Below, piece after piece: positions 1-8,581 of a stretch of DNA of 64,000 nucleotides. Both the position numbers and the translations under genes were made by a program. The notes below the pieces were generated by a model. It was not told where the DNA came from. It saw nothing but the letters and a program-made list of their open reading frames with translations, and ran no database searches. The DNA is from Hyphomicrobiaceae bacterium (GTDB taxonomy: Bacteria; Pseudomonadota; Alphaproteobacteria; Rhizobiales; Hyphomicrobiaceae): contig JAEUMD010000003.1 of the NCBI GenBank assembly GCA_016793635.1, positions 62,001 to 126,000 of the forward strand, in the 5' to 3' direction. Within the stretch, counting starts at the first letter, position 1. Every line of letters begins with the position of its first letter.

Positions 1-153
1 CCCTCGCCGCCTCCTCGCCGCCGCGCCCTCTCCATCCCGAGGCCCGCGAGCGGCGTCCGCCAGACGCTCGGCGGCAAGGTGCTGTCGGCCATTGCGTTCG
101 AGCGCGTGACCGGCCTCAAGGCCGATCCGAGCCGCCTCCGCGACCTCCACTAA
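1..153 (+). CDS. C-terminal fragment of an unidentified protein (5' end outside window)
   Basis: An open frame runs from base 1 to a TAA at 151-153, giving about 50 residues. It ends in a segment reading GGKVLSAIAFERVTGLK and then a charged tail. The first 15 residues are Pro/Arg-rich. I do not recognise the family from this fragment. It converges with the membrane glycosyltransferase gene 8 bases downstream, so the stop is a plausible gene end. Frame and stop are seen; coding status is inferred. Confidence 0.45.
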   Translation, partial: PSPPPRRRALSIPRPASGVRQTLGGKVLSAIAFERVTGLKADPSRLRDLH

Positions 154-160
154 AACCGTC

Positions 161-1735
161 TCAGCGGGCGTCGACCTTCAGCATCTTCCATTCCGATGAG
201 CGATACCCCGTGGCGCGCCACATGTGGTGCCATGGCACCCGCATGGTAAGGCCGGCTTCCAGCTGCGGTGCCCGCCCGAGCACAGCGGCAAGAGTATCTG
301 CCAGCGGGCGCGTTGCCTTTGCCGACTCGTCCCAGACCACGATCACGTCGCGCCGGGCTGGATCGAGGCCGCGCGGTACGAAGTGGCGCGGTCCAAGCAG
401 AACGAACGACGCGCGCGGGAAGTGCGGGCGCAGGTTGCCCGCGAGCTCGTCGTCCACCGCAACGAAAACAGCGTCGTCGGTGGCACCGTGCTGACGCAAC
501 GCCTGCGCGAGACCGGCATAGGGAATACCCCAACGGCATTTCGAGCAGACCGGATCATAGACAAACATGTTGGCGAGACGCACGACCAGCGCCAGCACCG
601 CGATGGCCAGCGCCACGCGCGCAAACACCATCTGGCGTGCACCGCCGCGTGGTGAGCGGCGCGCGACCGCGATCAGCCAGATCACGCTCGTGACGTAGAG
701 CGGCATCAGCACGTGCATGGCGTAACCGCCGATGCCGAACAATAATCCACCTGCAATCGAGAACCCGACGCCAAGCACCATCGTTCCCAGCACCAGCCGC
801 TCAAAGTCCGGCCGCGCCGGCTCGTAAGCGATCGCACCATCGCCACGCGCGAACAGGGCCCGGACATCGTCCCACGCCGTGCGCAAAAAGCCCGGAAATA
901 TCGCGGGAAGGATCGCGACGAGCGGCAGCAGGTACATGAGCGGTCCGCGCACCGCATCCTTGACGCCGATGGCGCGATCGAGCGCGAAGCCGCGACGCGA
1001 GGGCGTGAATATCTCGTTCCAATGCGCCGGATCGGACAGCAGCCAGCTGAGATACGGCGACGCCAGCACCAATGCGACGGCCGCCGACAGAAGAAGCCGC
1101 CGGCGAACGGTGCGCGCGCGGATCGCCGGCTGCATCGCCGCCGCGCCCCACAGGCACATCTGATAGACGGTATAATTCGGCTCGGTGTTGAAGCCGAGGC
1201 CCGCGATCACACCGAACAGCAGGTAGTCTCGCCATCGGCCGCGATCATAGAGGCGCAGGAACGCCCACAGCGTCGCCGCCACCGCCACCATGGCCAGCAC
1301 CTCGTGGGTGAAGCCTTCGTGGTAGCGCCAGGAGATCTGGTAGATCAGCGCCAGTGACTCGACCGTCAGCGCCGCCCACAAGCGATCTCCGAGGATGCGG
1401 AAAGCTGCGAGGTAGAGCAGCACCGCTGTCCCGGTCAACGCCGCATACTTGATGGCGAGGAAGGAGACGAGGCGCGGCCCCGTCACCTGTTGAACGGCGT
1501 AGAGCACCCAGTCGTAGAGAGGTGGCTGGCGCGCCTCGTAGCCGAGACGCAACTCCTGCACGAGGATCTGCTCGAGCGTATCGTCTTCGCCGAGCACGCC
1601 CGAAGCCAACATGCGAAAGCCGGAATGCAACAGCACATAGGCGAGGACGGCCGCGAGCACGACGACGAGGCCACGAGTCCGCTCGCGCTGCTGCGCCGCC
1701 AGCGCCGGCGAAGACGTTTGTGGCGATGCCGTCAC
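161..1735 (-). CDS. GT39/ArnT-like (PMT_2) integral membrane glycosyltransferase
   Basis: The 524-residue protein has many hydrophobic segments, the first at about residues 24-44. The first periplasmic loop carries an acidic GEDDTLEQ motif followed by RQPPLYDW. This is the arrangement of the PMT_2 / glycosyltransferase 39 superfamily, which uses lipid-linked sugars on the periplasmic side; the acidic pair is the usual catalytic/metal site. The start is a GTG overlapping the stop of the upstream quinone oxidoreductase by 4 bases (GTGA), so the two are probably translationally coupled. The acceptor and sugar cannot be told from sequence. A general undecaprenyl-phosphate-sugar transferase role in envelope glycan modification is an inference. 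Confidence 0.85.
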   Translation of the reverse strand: MTASPQTSSPALAAQQRERTRGLVVVLAAVLAYVLLHSGFRMLASGVLGEDDTLEQILVQELRLGYEARQPPLYDWVLYAVQQVTGPRLVSFLAIKYAALTGTAVLLYLAAFRILGDRLWAALTVESLALIYQISWRYHEGFTHEVLAMVAVAATLWAFLRLYDRGRWRDYLLFGVIAGLGFNTEPNYTVYQMCLWGAAAMQPAIRARTVRRRLLLSAAVALVLASPYLSWLLSDPAHWNEIFTPSRRGFALDRAIGVKDAVRGPLMYLLPLVAILPAIFPGFLRTAWDDVRALFARGDGAIAYEPARPDFERLVLGTMVLGVGFSIAGGLLFGIGGYAMHVLMPLYVTSVIWLIAVARRSPRGGARQMVFARVALAIAVLALVVRLANMFVYDPVCSKCRWGIPYAGLAQALRQHGATDDAVFVAVDDELAGNLRPHFPRASFVLLGPRHFVPRGLDPARRDVIVVWDESAKATRPLADTLAAVLGRAPQLEAGLTMRVPWHHMWRATGYRSSEWKMLKVDAR

Positions 1736-2706
1736 GGCAGTAGCACCGTCGAGCCCGTCGTCGCCCTCGCCTCGAGATCACGGTGAGCCGTCGCCGCCTC
1801 GCTCAAAGGATAGGTCTGGTTCACACTGATTTTCACCTTGCCGCTCGCCACCACGTCGAACAGCGCGCTCGCGCTGGCGACGAGATCGGCGCGCTTGGCG
1901 GTATAGGTGAACAGTGTCGGCCGCGTCGCGAAGAGCGAGCCTTTGGCCGCCAGGAGACCGAGATCGAAGTTTTCGATCTTGCCCGATGCGTTGCCGAACG
2001 AGACCCACAGCCCGAACGGCTTCAGGCACTCGAGAGAACCGGGATAGGTGTCCTTGCCGATGCCGTCGTAGACGACGTCGCAACCCTTGCCAGAGGTGAT
2101 CTCCCGAACGCGCTCGACGAACTTCTCGCGGCGGTAGTTGATGACATGCGTGCAGCCGGCCTCGCGGGCGAGCGCCACCTTATCCTCCGAGCCGGCGGTT
2201 CCAATGATGGTTGCCCCGAGGTGGCGCGCCCACTGACAGGCGATCAACCCCACGCCACCGGCAGCGGCGTGAAACAGCATCACCGTTTCGGGGCCGACCT
2301 TGAACGTACGGCGCAAAAGGTACTCCGCCGTCATGCCCTGCAGCATCATCGCCGCCGCGGTCTGATCGGCGATCGCATCGGGCAGCTTCACCAGCCGGTC
2401 GGCGGGGATCAGCCGCTCGGTCGCGTAGGCACCGATCGGGTTGGCGTAGGCGACGCGATCGCCAGGGCTCAGACCCTCGACGCCCGGGCCAACTGCCTCG
2501 ACCACACCCGCGCCTTCCATGCCGATGACCGCCGGCAACGGGCCGACGGGATAGAGCCCGGTGCGGTGATAGACGTCGATGTAGTTGAGGCCGACCGCCG
2601 TGTTGCGGACATGGGCTTCGCCCGCCGCAGGGGCCGCGAGGCTCACGTCCTCGAAGCGCATCACCTCGGGGCCGCCATGCTCGTGGATGCGAATCGCGCG
2701 AACCAT
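1732..2706 (-). CDS. Zinc-independent NADPH:quinone oxidoreductase (QOR, MDR superfamily)
   Basis: The 324-residue protein begins VRAIRIHEHGGPEVM after the initiator and shows the GroES-like N-terminal half. A Rossmann domain follows, with AAAGGVGLIACQWAR as the NADPH-binding glycine motif near the middle. No structural or catalytic zinc cysteines are present, which fits the quinone oxidoreductase branch that reduces quinones or enals with NADPH in the cytosol. An AGGAGG Shine-Dalgarno sequence lies 8 bases before the ATG at 2706, which decides the start over a longer upstream frame. The gene overlaps the following membrane glycosyltransferase by 4 bases. Family is certain; the physiological substrate is unknown. 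Confidence 0.9.
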   Translation of the reverse strand: MVRAIRIHEHGGPEVMRFEDVSLAAPAAGEAHVRNTAVGLNYIDVYHRTGLYPVGPLPAVIGMEGAGVVEAVGPGVEGLSPGDRVAYANPIGAYATERLIPADRLVKLPDAIADQTAAAMMLQGMTAEYLLRRTFKVGPETVMLFHAAAGGVGLIACQWARHLGATIIGTAGSEDKVALAREAGCTHVINYRREKFVERVREITSGKGCDVVYDGIGKDTYPGSLECLKPFGLWVSFGNASGKIENFDLGLLAAKGSLFATRPTLFTYTAKRADLVASASALFDVVASGKVKISVNQTYPLSEAATAHRDLEARATTGSTVLLP

Positions 2707-2843
2707 GGATAAGTCCTCCTTCGCCGGGCCTTCGGTGGCGAAACGGCCGCACCAAACGGGACTGTCCGCCCCGCGGGACGCGCCTTGACCCCGCCATGAG
2801 TGCCTTCTATGGGCTCGCATGACGCTTCACAAGAGGATCGAAG

Positions 2844-3314
2844 ATGAGGGACGTGAGCCCCCGCACGCGCCGCAACCCCGGCGCCACCGCGGCAGTCGTG
2901 CTGGCTGTGACGGTCGCGATGTTTTCGGGCGGCTGCGCCATGAACGATGCATCCGAACCTGTGCAGCAGGGCGGCATGTCGTGCCTTGACGACTCCCCCG
3001 CCTGCGTCTCCCAGCGCCAGGCCGCGCTCCGCCACCTCGTCACGCGCAGCGATCGCCACTGGGTGAAGGAACGCGCAAGCGTCGATGCCTATGCTTCCGG
3101 CGTTCGGCTCTTCGCATTCAAGAACAAGAAGAAAGAGCTGACGTGCGACGAGTTGCAGGTCGGCCGAAGCGAAGCCGACGCCGCCGACCGGGTGCTGCGC
3201 GGTCCCGACGGCAAGCGGCTGAGCCCCGCGCAGGTTTCACGCGGCACAATGTTCGCCGCCGAGGTTTCCAAGGAATTGTCGCGCGAGCAGGCGCGGCGTT
3301 GCCGTCGCGGCTGA
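2844..3314 (+). CDS. Small conserved lipoprotein of unknown function
   Basis: The 156-residue protein has a basic N-terminus, a hydrophobic stretch and a lipobox-like FSGGC ending near residue 33, so it is probably a type II signal-peptide lipoprotein of the outer membrane or periplasm. The mature part is charged, with a LFAFKNKKKELTC segment, and ends in a run of arginines. I do not recognise a named domain. It is divergently transcribed from the quinone oxidoreductase gene. A GAGG element lies about 10 bases before the chosen ATG. Function is unknown. Confidence 0.75.
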   Translation: MRDVSPRTRRNPGATAAVVLAVTVAMFSGGCAMNDASEPVQQGGMSCLDDSPACVSQRQAALRHLVTRSDRHWVKERASVDAYASGVRLFAFKNKKKELTCDELQVGRSEADAADRVLRGPDGKRLSPAQVSRGTMFAAEVSKELSREQARRCRRG

Positions 3315-3395
3315 CGACGGGGACGCTTGGGAGCAATCTCGTCCGTCTGCGCTCTGAGCTGCGGCCCGGCATGAGCGGACGGCCCAGCAAAAAGA

Positions 3396-4502
3396 TTAGC
3401 GCAATGTCTCTGCGTCGTCCGTCGTTTGCGGCCGTCGCGCCATGATCGTCGCCCGCGTCGGCATACGCACCGCCGACCAGAGCGGCAGATGATCCGAACC
3501 GACAGGCACGCCGACCCGCTGATCGACCACAGCCAGTTCGCCAGAGACGAACAGGTGATCGATCTGGAATTGCGGCAGGGGCATCGGCGCCGGCCAAGCC
3601 GGCCAACTGGCAAGCTCGCGATCTCCGGCGACGAGACCTGATTCCGCGAGGAAATCGGCATAGCTGTGCGTCAGCCGCGTCATGTTGAAATCGCCGGCAA
3701 CGATGACGGAGCCATCGAGACCGCGGATGCGGCGCGCCAGCCCGGCGAGCTGATCGCGATGCCAGCCGTAGTGCCGGCTCGGCCGGTAGATGTGCGTGCC
3801 GAGCACCGTCACTTTGGCGCCGCTGACGCCGCCGATGCGGAACTCGGCCCAGACGAGCGGCGGGCTCGTCGGCGACGGCATCACCGTACCGGAACGGTCG
3901 AAGCGCTCGCGCGACAGCAGAACCTGCGCGCATGGCCACGCATGCGCGCAACTCACCTGATAGGGATAGGCGCGCTTCAGGCGGTCGAGCAGCACCTGCT
4001 TTTCGGGTCCGAACTCCGAGAGCACGACGACCTCGGCATCGGCCCGCGCCACGTAGCGGGTAAGCTCGTCGAGCGAGGAGTTCCCGCGAAATGTATTGAT
4101 GGCGAGCACCCGCAACACCGGCCGCCCCTCACTCGACAGGCGGCCGATGCCGGTCTCCGGGCGCAGCACGGTCCGCCCGATGACGCCCGGGCGCTCGCGC
4201 GCGTCGAGCGTGAGGAGCGAAGGGGCGAGCGCGAGAACTCCGAGGCTCGATGCCAGGAACACCAGGCGACCACGCCGCAGTGCCAGCGTCGCGCCGGCGA
4301 TGAGGGCGAGTGCCAGTGCGTGCAGCGACAGTGGGGCCGCGACGTCGAGGATCGGCCAAACGCCGCGTAGCGCCACCATCCACAGCAGCGCCCCGGCCCC
4401 CGCCAATAGCAGCCAAGCCGCGAGCGCGGCCATGCGTCCTCCGGAACCGGCGAGCAGGGCCTCAACGATCGACCGACCGACACCACGCGACATCGACGCC
4501 AT
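3396..4502 (-). CDS. Endonuclease/exonuclease/phosphatase (EEP) family membrane-anchored protein
   Basis: Three hydrophobic segments fill roughly the first 100 residues. A periplasm-facing EEP domain follows, with the family signatures INTFRGN, LSEFGPEK, GTHIYRPS, AGDFNMT and GSDHLPL; the Asn/Asp and SDH residues are the metal and catalytic residues of the fold. This architecture is common in alphaproteobacteria. The substrate could be a phosphodiester, a phospholipid head group or a nucleotide. A GTG 66 bases further upstream (4568) would add 22 residues, but a GAGAG element precedes the ATG at 4502, which I prefer. It is convergent with the lipoprotein gene. Confidence 0.85.
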   Translation of the reverse strand: MASMSRGVGRSIVEALLAGSGGRMAALAAWLLLAGAGALLWMVALRGVWPILDVAAPLSLHALALALIAGATLALRRGRLVFLASSLGVLALAPSLLTLDARERPGVIGRTVLRPETGIGRLSSEGRPVLRVLAINTFRGNSSLDELTRYVARADAEVVVLSEFGPEKQVLLDRLKRAYPYQVSCAHAWPCAQVLLSRERFDRSGTVMPSPTSPPLVWAEFRIGGVSGAKVTVLGTHIYRPSRHYGWHRDQLAGLARRIRGLDGSVIVAGDFNMTRLTHSYADFLAESGLVAGDRELASWPAWPAPMPLPQFQIDHLFVSGELAVVDQRVGVPVGSDHLPLWSAVRMPTRATIMARRPQTTDDAETLR

Positions 4503-4897
4503 CCACTCTCGGTACCGAACGCGCCGGAGGTTAGCGGGCGCGATCTGCAGCCTCGTCCCTATCGGCACAGCTCGACGCGAGCGCCTTCAAGGACGAGCCT
4601 CAACGCATTCTTAACGGTTTTGTGCCGAGAAACCACCCGGCGAAGCGCGAGTGTCGAAATGCAAGCCGCGTGCCTTGGCTGAAAAGAATTTTTTCGGAAC
4701 GCCGCCCCGATTGGCTGTCGCACCATTGAATGATCTGGCCGAAAGCGTAGCTATGTTGCGCGCAGGCGGGAGGCAAAATGGCGGATGACCGCGCTTGGCA
4801 CTCGCTTGCGCCTTGATCTGCCGCGATCGCCGGGCCATTTGAGTGCCGGCGGTCGAGGAACGCCCGCGAGGGGCGCCGCCCAGGAGACCGACCCGCC
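4503..4897. other. Divergent intergenic region without a gene
   Basis: About 395 bases separate the EEP gene (minus strand) from the first DedA gene (plus strand). No supportable open frame was seen. It contains a local A/T patch around 4680-4700 with an imperfect palindrome (GAAAAGAATTTTTTC) and probably carries promoters for both neighbours. An AGGAG sequence about 11 bases before 4898 is the likely DedA ribosome-binding site. Confidence 0.6.
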
Positions 4898-5443
4898 ATG
4901 GGGTTACAGGAATACGCCGACGCCATCATCGCGTTCGTGCGCGACCATCCCAACTGGATCGCCCCCATTATTTTCGTTCTCGCATTCGGCGAAAGCATCG
5001 CCTTCATCTCGCTGGTTTTGCCGTTCTGGGGCCTGCTCGTCGCGATGGGCGGGCTGATCGGCGGCAGCGATATGACCACCTTCGTCACGATCTGGCTCGC
5101 GGCGAGCGTGGGCGCGGCGCTCGGCGATTGGGTATCGTATTGGCTCGGCTATCACTTCCACGACGACATCGCGCGCATGTGGCCCTTAAACCGGCATCCG
5201 GACCTGCTGCCGAGGGGGCATGCCTTCATGGAAAAGTACGGCGTCTGGGCCATCGTTCTCGGCCGCTTTTCCGGCCCGTTCCGCGCGTCCGTGCCGATCG
5301 TTGCCGGAGCGACTCAGATGGACCGTACCCATTTCCAGATCGCCAACTGGAGCTCCGCCCTGCTGTGGGCCTTCGTGCTCCTCAAGTTCGGTGACGGCAT
5401 CGGCCAGGCAATGGGTCACGTGCGCCACTGGTTCGGTGCCTGA
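4898..5443 (+). CDS. DedA family membrane protein (first of a tandem pair)
   Basis: The 181-residue protein has the DedA/SNARE-associated (VTT) fold: an N-terminal hydrophobic segment, the FGESIAFISLVLPFW re-entrant region, a GDWVSYWLG segment and the FSGPFRASVPIVAG motif with the conserved arginine. DedA proteins act in the cytoplasmic membrane and are linked to flipping of undecaprenyl-phosphate or phospholipid and to proton-motive-force homeostasis. A second DedA gene starts 22 bases downstream in the same direction, so the two form an operon. Confidence 0.9.
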   Translation: MGLQEYADAIIAFVRDHPNWIAPIIFVLAFGESIAFISLVLPFWGLLVAMGGLIGGSDMTTFVTIWLAASVGAALGDWVSYWLGYHFHDDIARMWPLNRHPDLLPRGHAFMEKYGVWAIVLGRFSGPFRASVPIVAGATQMDRTHFQIANWSSALLWAFVLLKFGDGIGQAMGHVRHWFGA

Positions 5444-5464
5444 GGCGCGTGTGAGAGCCGCGCG

Positions 5465-6004
5465 ATGACAATCTTCCAGACCGCAGGGGGCGCCGGACTG
5501 AAGGACGGCGTGCTCGCCCTCATCACCGAGCACATCGCACTGGCCGAGCCGGTCGTGTTCATGCTCGGGTTCGCCGAGAGCATCGTCTTCGTCTCGTTCT
5601 TCGTTCCCTCGACCGTCCTGTTCCTGGCCATCGGCGGCCTTCATCACGCGGCGGGGGGCAACTTCGTTCCGCTTTGGCTCGCGGCGGCGGGCGGGGCGTT
5701 CGCTGGCGACGTGCTGTCCTACGCAGTCGGCCGTTATTTCCGAGGCGAGGTCGCCAACATCTGGCCATTCTCGAAGAAACCAGAGTGGTATGTGCTCGCC
5801 CGCGCCTTCTTCCGCCGCTGGGGCATGGCCGGGATCGTCGTTTCGAAATTTCTCGGCATGATGCGTCCTTTCGTCCCGGTCGTGGCGGGAGCGGCATCGA
5901 TGCGCTGGCCGTTGTTCCTCATTGCCAGCGCCGTCTCCTGCCTGATGTGGGCCGGCGTATTCCTCGGTTCAGGACACGGCATTCTGGCGCTGCTCGGCTG
6001 GTGA
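5465..6004 (+). CDS. DedA family membrane protein (second of a tandem pair)
   Basis: The 179-residue protein shares the DedA layout with its neighbour (FAESIVFVSFFVPS, GDVLSYAVGRYF, FLGMMRPFVPVVAG) but has diverged strongly, so this is an old duplication. The conserved arginine of the second re-entrant region is kept (MMRPF). It is probably co-transcribed with the upstream paralogue. Which substrate each transports cannot be told from sequence. Confidence 0.9.
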   Translation: MTIFQTAGGAGLKDGVLALITEHIALAEPVVFMLGFAESIVFVSFFVPSTVLFLAIGGLHHAAGGNFVPLWLAAAGGAFAGDVLSYAVGRYFRGEVANIWPFSKKPEWYVLARAFFRRWGMAGIVVSKFLGMMRPFVPVVAGAASMRWPLFLIASAVSCLMWAGVFLGSGHGILALLGW

Positions 6005-6225
6005 TGGCGCCGGCTGTGGCCGTCTCGGCCCCGCGACGCGTAGCGGTTGATCGAAAAAACCTCCCACTTGGCCCAGCGGGCTTACACGAAGCCGACACAT
6101 TAACGCCCGGCAAAGCCGGCCAGAGCTTGCGGCGGCGCTCCGGATCGCCTAGACGAGTGGGCAAATGGCTCGCCGTGCGCGGGCCTTTGCATTTCCCAAC
6201 TCATCGAGACCAGCAGGGTGCTCCC

Positions 6226-6402
6226 ATGGCCGCCACCTCCTCCCGTTCGCTTCGCAACGTCGAAACCCGCAAGAAGAAAGCCAAGCGCGTTATCCCGCGC
6301 GCCAAGGTTACGCGCAATCAGGGCAACACGGCGGGCGCGCGCAAGCGGCTGAAGAAGCTCGCCGCGAAGGCCCTGAACGCCCGCGCCAAGGCGGCCGGCT
6401 GA
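6226..6402 (+). CDS. Small Lys/Arg/Ala-rich basic protein (58 residues)
   Basis: An ATG at 6226 opens a 58-residue frame rich in Lys, Arg and Ala (ETRKKKAKRVIPRAKV, then RKRLKKLAAKALNARAKAA). A weak CAGGG lies 8 bases upstream. The composition resembles small nucleic-acid-binding or histone-H1-like tails. No named family is recognised. The Lys codons are mostly AAG, as expected for a real gene in this genome. It sits alone between the second DedA gene and the P450 gene. It could be a spurious frame. Confidence 0.5.
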   Translation: MAATSSRSLRNVETRKKKAKRVIPRAKVTRNQGNTAGARKRLKKLAAKALNARAKAAG

Positions 6403-6506
6403 GCCTCCTTCGACGCTCCGTCGCTGGTTCCGCAAGACAGCTTCCGACCCGACGTGTCATGATCCCCAGGCACCGGCGCCAAAGCCGGGGTTCGGGGTGA
6501 TTTGGC

Positions 6507-7880
6507 ATGTCCGACTCAACGCGCGCGCTCTACCCGCCGACGTTCGAGCCGCCTTCGGCGCCGCTGCCGCTGCTGGCGTTTCTCACGCGCTGTGCGCGCA
6601 ACCCGCTCGCCACCATACCCGCCGCCGCCTTCACCGAAGCGGTGACGCTCATCGAGCCCATCCAAGGCCGCAAGCTTCTCTGGGTCTGTGATCCGCGCTG
6701 GATCGAGCAGATCCTGGTCCGCGATGCCGAGAGCTATCAGAAGACCGAACTCGAGCGCCGGGTTTTCGCGCCGGTCGTCGGCGACGGTGTCCTGACCGCC
6801 GATGGGACCAATTGGCGCTGGCAGAGGCGCATGCTGGCGCCGCTCTTTCGCCATTCCGAAATCATGCGTTACGTGCCCGACATGCGAGGCGCAGCGGAAG
6901 CCTGCGTCGCGCGCTGGCGCACCTCGGCCGCAACCGGCCTACGCTCGATCGACGACGATATGACCGACACGACGTTCGACGTGATCGTCCGCACCATGCT
7001 GGCGGGCGGCGCACCGGGTGACGTGCGCTCGGTCCTCGAGGCCGGCAACGCCTATCTGGCGGCGACACCCTGGGTCATTGCCTATGGCATTCTCGGCATG
7101 CCGTCGTGGCTGCCGCATCCCGCCACGTGGAGGCTGCGTCGGTCGGCACGGGCCCTGCGTTCGGCGGTCGGGGCCATTATCGCCGACCGCCGGCGCAGGG
7201 GCGGCGATGCCAACGACCTGCTGGCCCGCCTGTTGGCGGCGCGCGATCCCGAGACGGGCGAGCCACTTTCCCATGATCAACTCGTCGACAACCTCGCGAC
7301 GCTACTCGAGGCGGGGCACGAAACCACCGCCAAGGCGCTGACATGGACGCTGTACCTGCTGGCGCGCGCGCCCGAATGGCAGCACCGCGTACGCGAGGAA
7401 GTGCACGCCGCGACCGGGGGAGGCCAGGTCGAGGCCACCCACGTCGAGCGTCTGGCAGTCACCGAGCGCGTCATCAAGGAGGCCATGCGGCTCTATCCGC
7501 CCGCACCGATGATGTCGCGAGCGGCGCTGAAAGACGTCACCATCGCCGGGCACCGGGTGCCGGCCGGCACGCAGGTCTTCATGCCGATCTACGCCATCCA
7601 CCGCAATGGGCGACTGTGGGATGATCCGGCCCGGTTCGACCCCGATCGCTTCTTACCGGAGCGCGAATCCGCGATGCCGCGCGCTCAATATCTGCCATTC
7701 GGCGCCGGCCCGCGCATCTGCCTCGGTGCGTCGTTCGCCCTCGTCGAAGCCAAAGTCCTGCTCGCAAGCCTCGTCGCCGCCGCATCCTTCGCCTGGGACG
7801 GGCGCTACGTCCCCGAACCCGTCAGCCGCGTGACACTTCGTCCTGAGGGTGGAATGCCACTCATTGTCGAACCGCTCTGA
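6507..7880 (+). CDS. Cytochrome P450
   Basis: The 457-residue protein has all the P450 hallmarks: the I-helix oxygen-activation motif AGHETT at 269-274, the K-helix ExxR at E325-R328, a PERF-like FDPDRF near 377-382, and the haem loop FGAGPRICLG with the haem-ligand cysteine at C405. Length and the absence of an N-terminal membrane anchor fit a soluble bacterial enzyme needing separate ferredoxin and reductase partners. Neither partner is in this neighbourhood, and no biosynthetic cluster surrounds it. The substrate is unknown; fatty acid or terpenoid hydroxylation is only a guess. Confidence 0.95.
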   Translation: MSDSTRALYPPTFEPPSAPLPLLAFLTRCARNPLATIPAAAFTEAVTLIEPIQGRKLLWVCDPRWIEQILVRDAESYQKTELERRVFAPVVGDGVLTADGTNWRWQRRMLAPLFRHSEIMRYVPDMRGAAEACVARWRTSAATGLRSIDDDMTDTTFDVIVRTMLAGGAPGDVRSVLEAGNAYLAATPWVIAYGILGMPSWLPHPATWRLRRSARALRSAVGAIIADRRRRGGDANDLLARLLAARDPETGEPLSHDQLVDNLATLLEAGHETTAKALTWTLYLLARAPEWQHRVREEVHAATGGGQVEATHVERLAVTERVIKEAMRLYPPAPMMSRAALKDVTIAGHRVPAGTQVFMPIYAIHRNGRLWDDPARFDPDRFLPERESAMPRAQYLPFGAGPRICLGASFALVEAKVLLASLVAAASFAWDGRYVPEPVSRVTLRPEGGMPLIVEPL

Positions 7881-7985
7881 CATTCGCTCCGGTCAGCCCG
7901 AAGTAGCGGGCGCACAATCGAAATCGTGATTTGCACATGACTGTGCGATCACCGTCTTTCGACTTCGCCGTGAGGGTCGGGCGCT

Positions 7986-8011
7986 GTAACGTCCGAGCTG
8001 ACGAAAACGTA
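7986..8011 (+). promoter_or_regulatory. Candidate ECF-type promoter of the sigma factor gene
   Basis: GTAACG at 7986-7991 and CGTA at 8008-8011 are separated by 16 bases. This resembles the GTAAC/CG-rich -35/-10 pair described for ECF sigma factors paired with NrsF. A start site about 6 bases after the -10 element would fall on or next to the ATG at 8017, implying a leaderless or nearly leaderless mRNA and autoregulation. It was recognised by eye only. Confidence 0.4.
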
Positions 8012-8016
8012 GCAAC

Positions 8017-8580
8017 ATGCGAGTAGGCCCGTTGCAGGACAAATCCGACGACATCGCTCAGTTGATGCGCGCTGCGAATGCCGGCGACGAGGGGGCCTAC
8101 AAGCGTGCGCTGGCGCTGCTCGCGCCACGCCTCAGGGCGATCGTCGGGAATGGTTTCCGCGCCTACGGCTATGGAACGGACGATGTCGAGGATGTCGTGC
8201 AGGAGACGCTTCTGACGATCCATTTGAAACGGCAGACATGGGACGAGTCGCAACCGCTCTCGCCTTGGCTGAGAGCCATTGCGCGGAACAAGTTGATCGA
8301 CCATCTGCGCCGCCGCGGCCATCGCCAGTACGTTCCGATCGAGGACTTCGAGAATATCCTGGAGGCGCCGTCCGAGACCGGACAGGCCGCCGCCAGTCTC
8401 GATGGTCGCAACCTACTCGACGGCCTGAAACCGCGCGAGCGCTCAATTGTCGAGGCGATATCGATCGAGGGCCGCTCGTCCCGCGAGGTCGCGGAGAAAC
8501 TCGAAATGACCGAGGGCGCCGTTCGCGTCGCCCTGCACCGGGCGCTGAAGACACTTGCCGCCCGGTATCGGAGTGAATGA
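8017..8580 (+). CDS. ECF-family RNA polymerase sigma factor
   Basis: The 187-residue protein has a sigma-70 region 2 with DDVEDVVQETLLTIH and the WLRAIARNKLIDHLRRR promoter-melting helix. Region 4 has the LKPRERSIVEA and SREVAEKLEMTEGAVRVALHRAL helix-turn-helix. The next gene, 1 base after the stop, encodes an NrsF-type anti-sigma protein. This pairing matches the Caulobacter SigF/NrsF type of ECF group, which responds to heavy metals or oxidants; the stimulus here is unknown. No clear Shine-Dalgarno precedes the ATG. A candidate self-recognised promoter abuts the start codon. Confidence 0.92.
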   Translation: MRVGPLQDKSDDIAQLMRAANAGDEGAYKRALALLAPRLRAIVGNGFRAYGYGTDDVEDVVQETLLTIHLKRQTWDESQPLSPWLRAIARNKLIDHLRRRGHRQYVPIEDFENILEAPSETGQAAASLDGRNLLDGLKPRERSIVEAISIEGRSSREVAEKLEMTEGAVRVALHRALKTLAARYRSE

Positions 8581-8581
8581 A

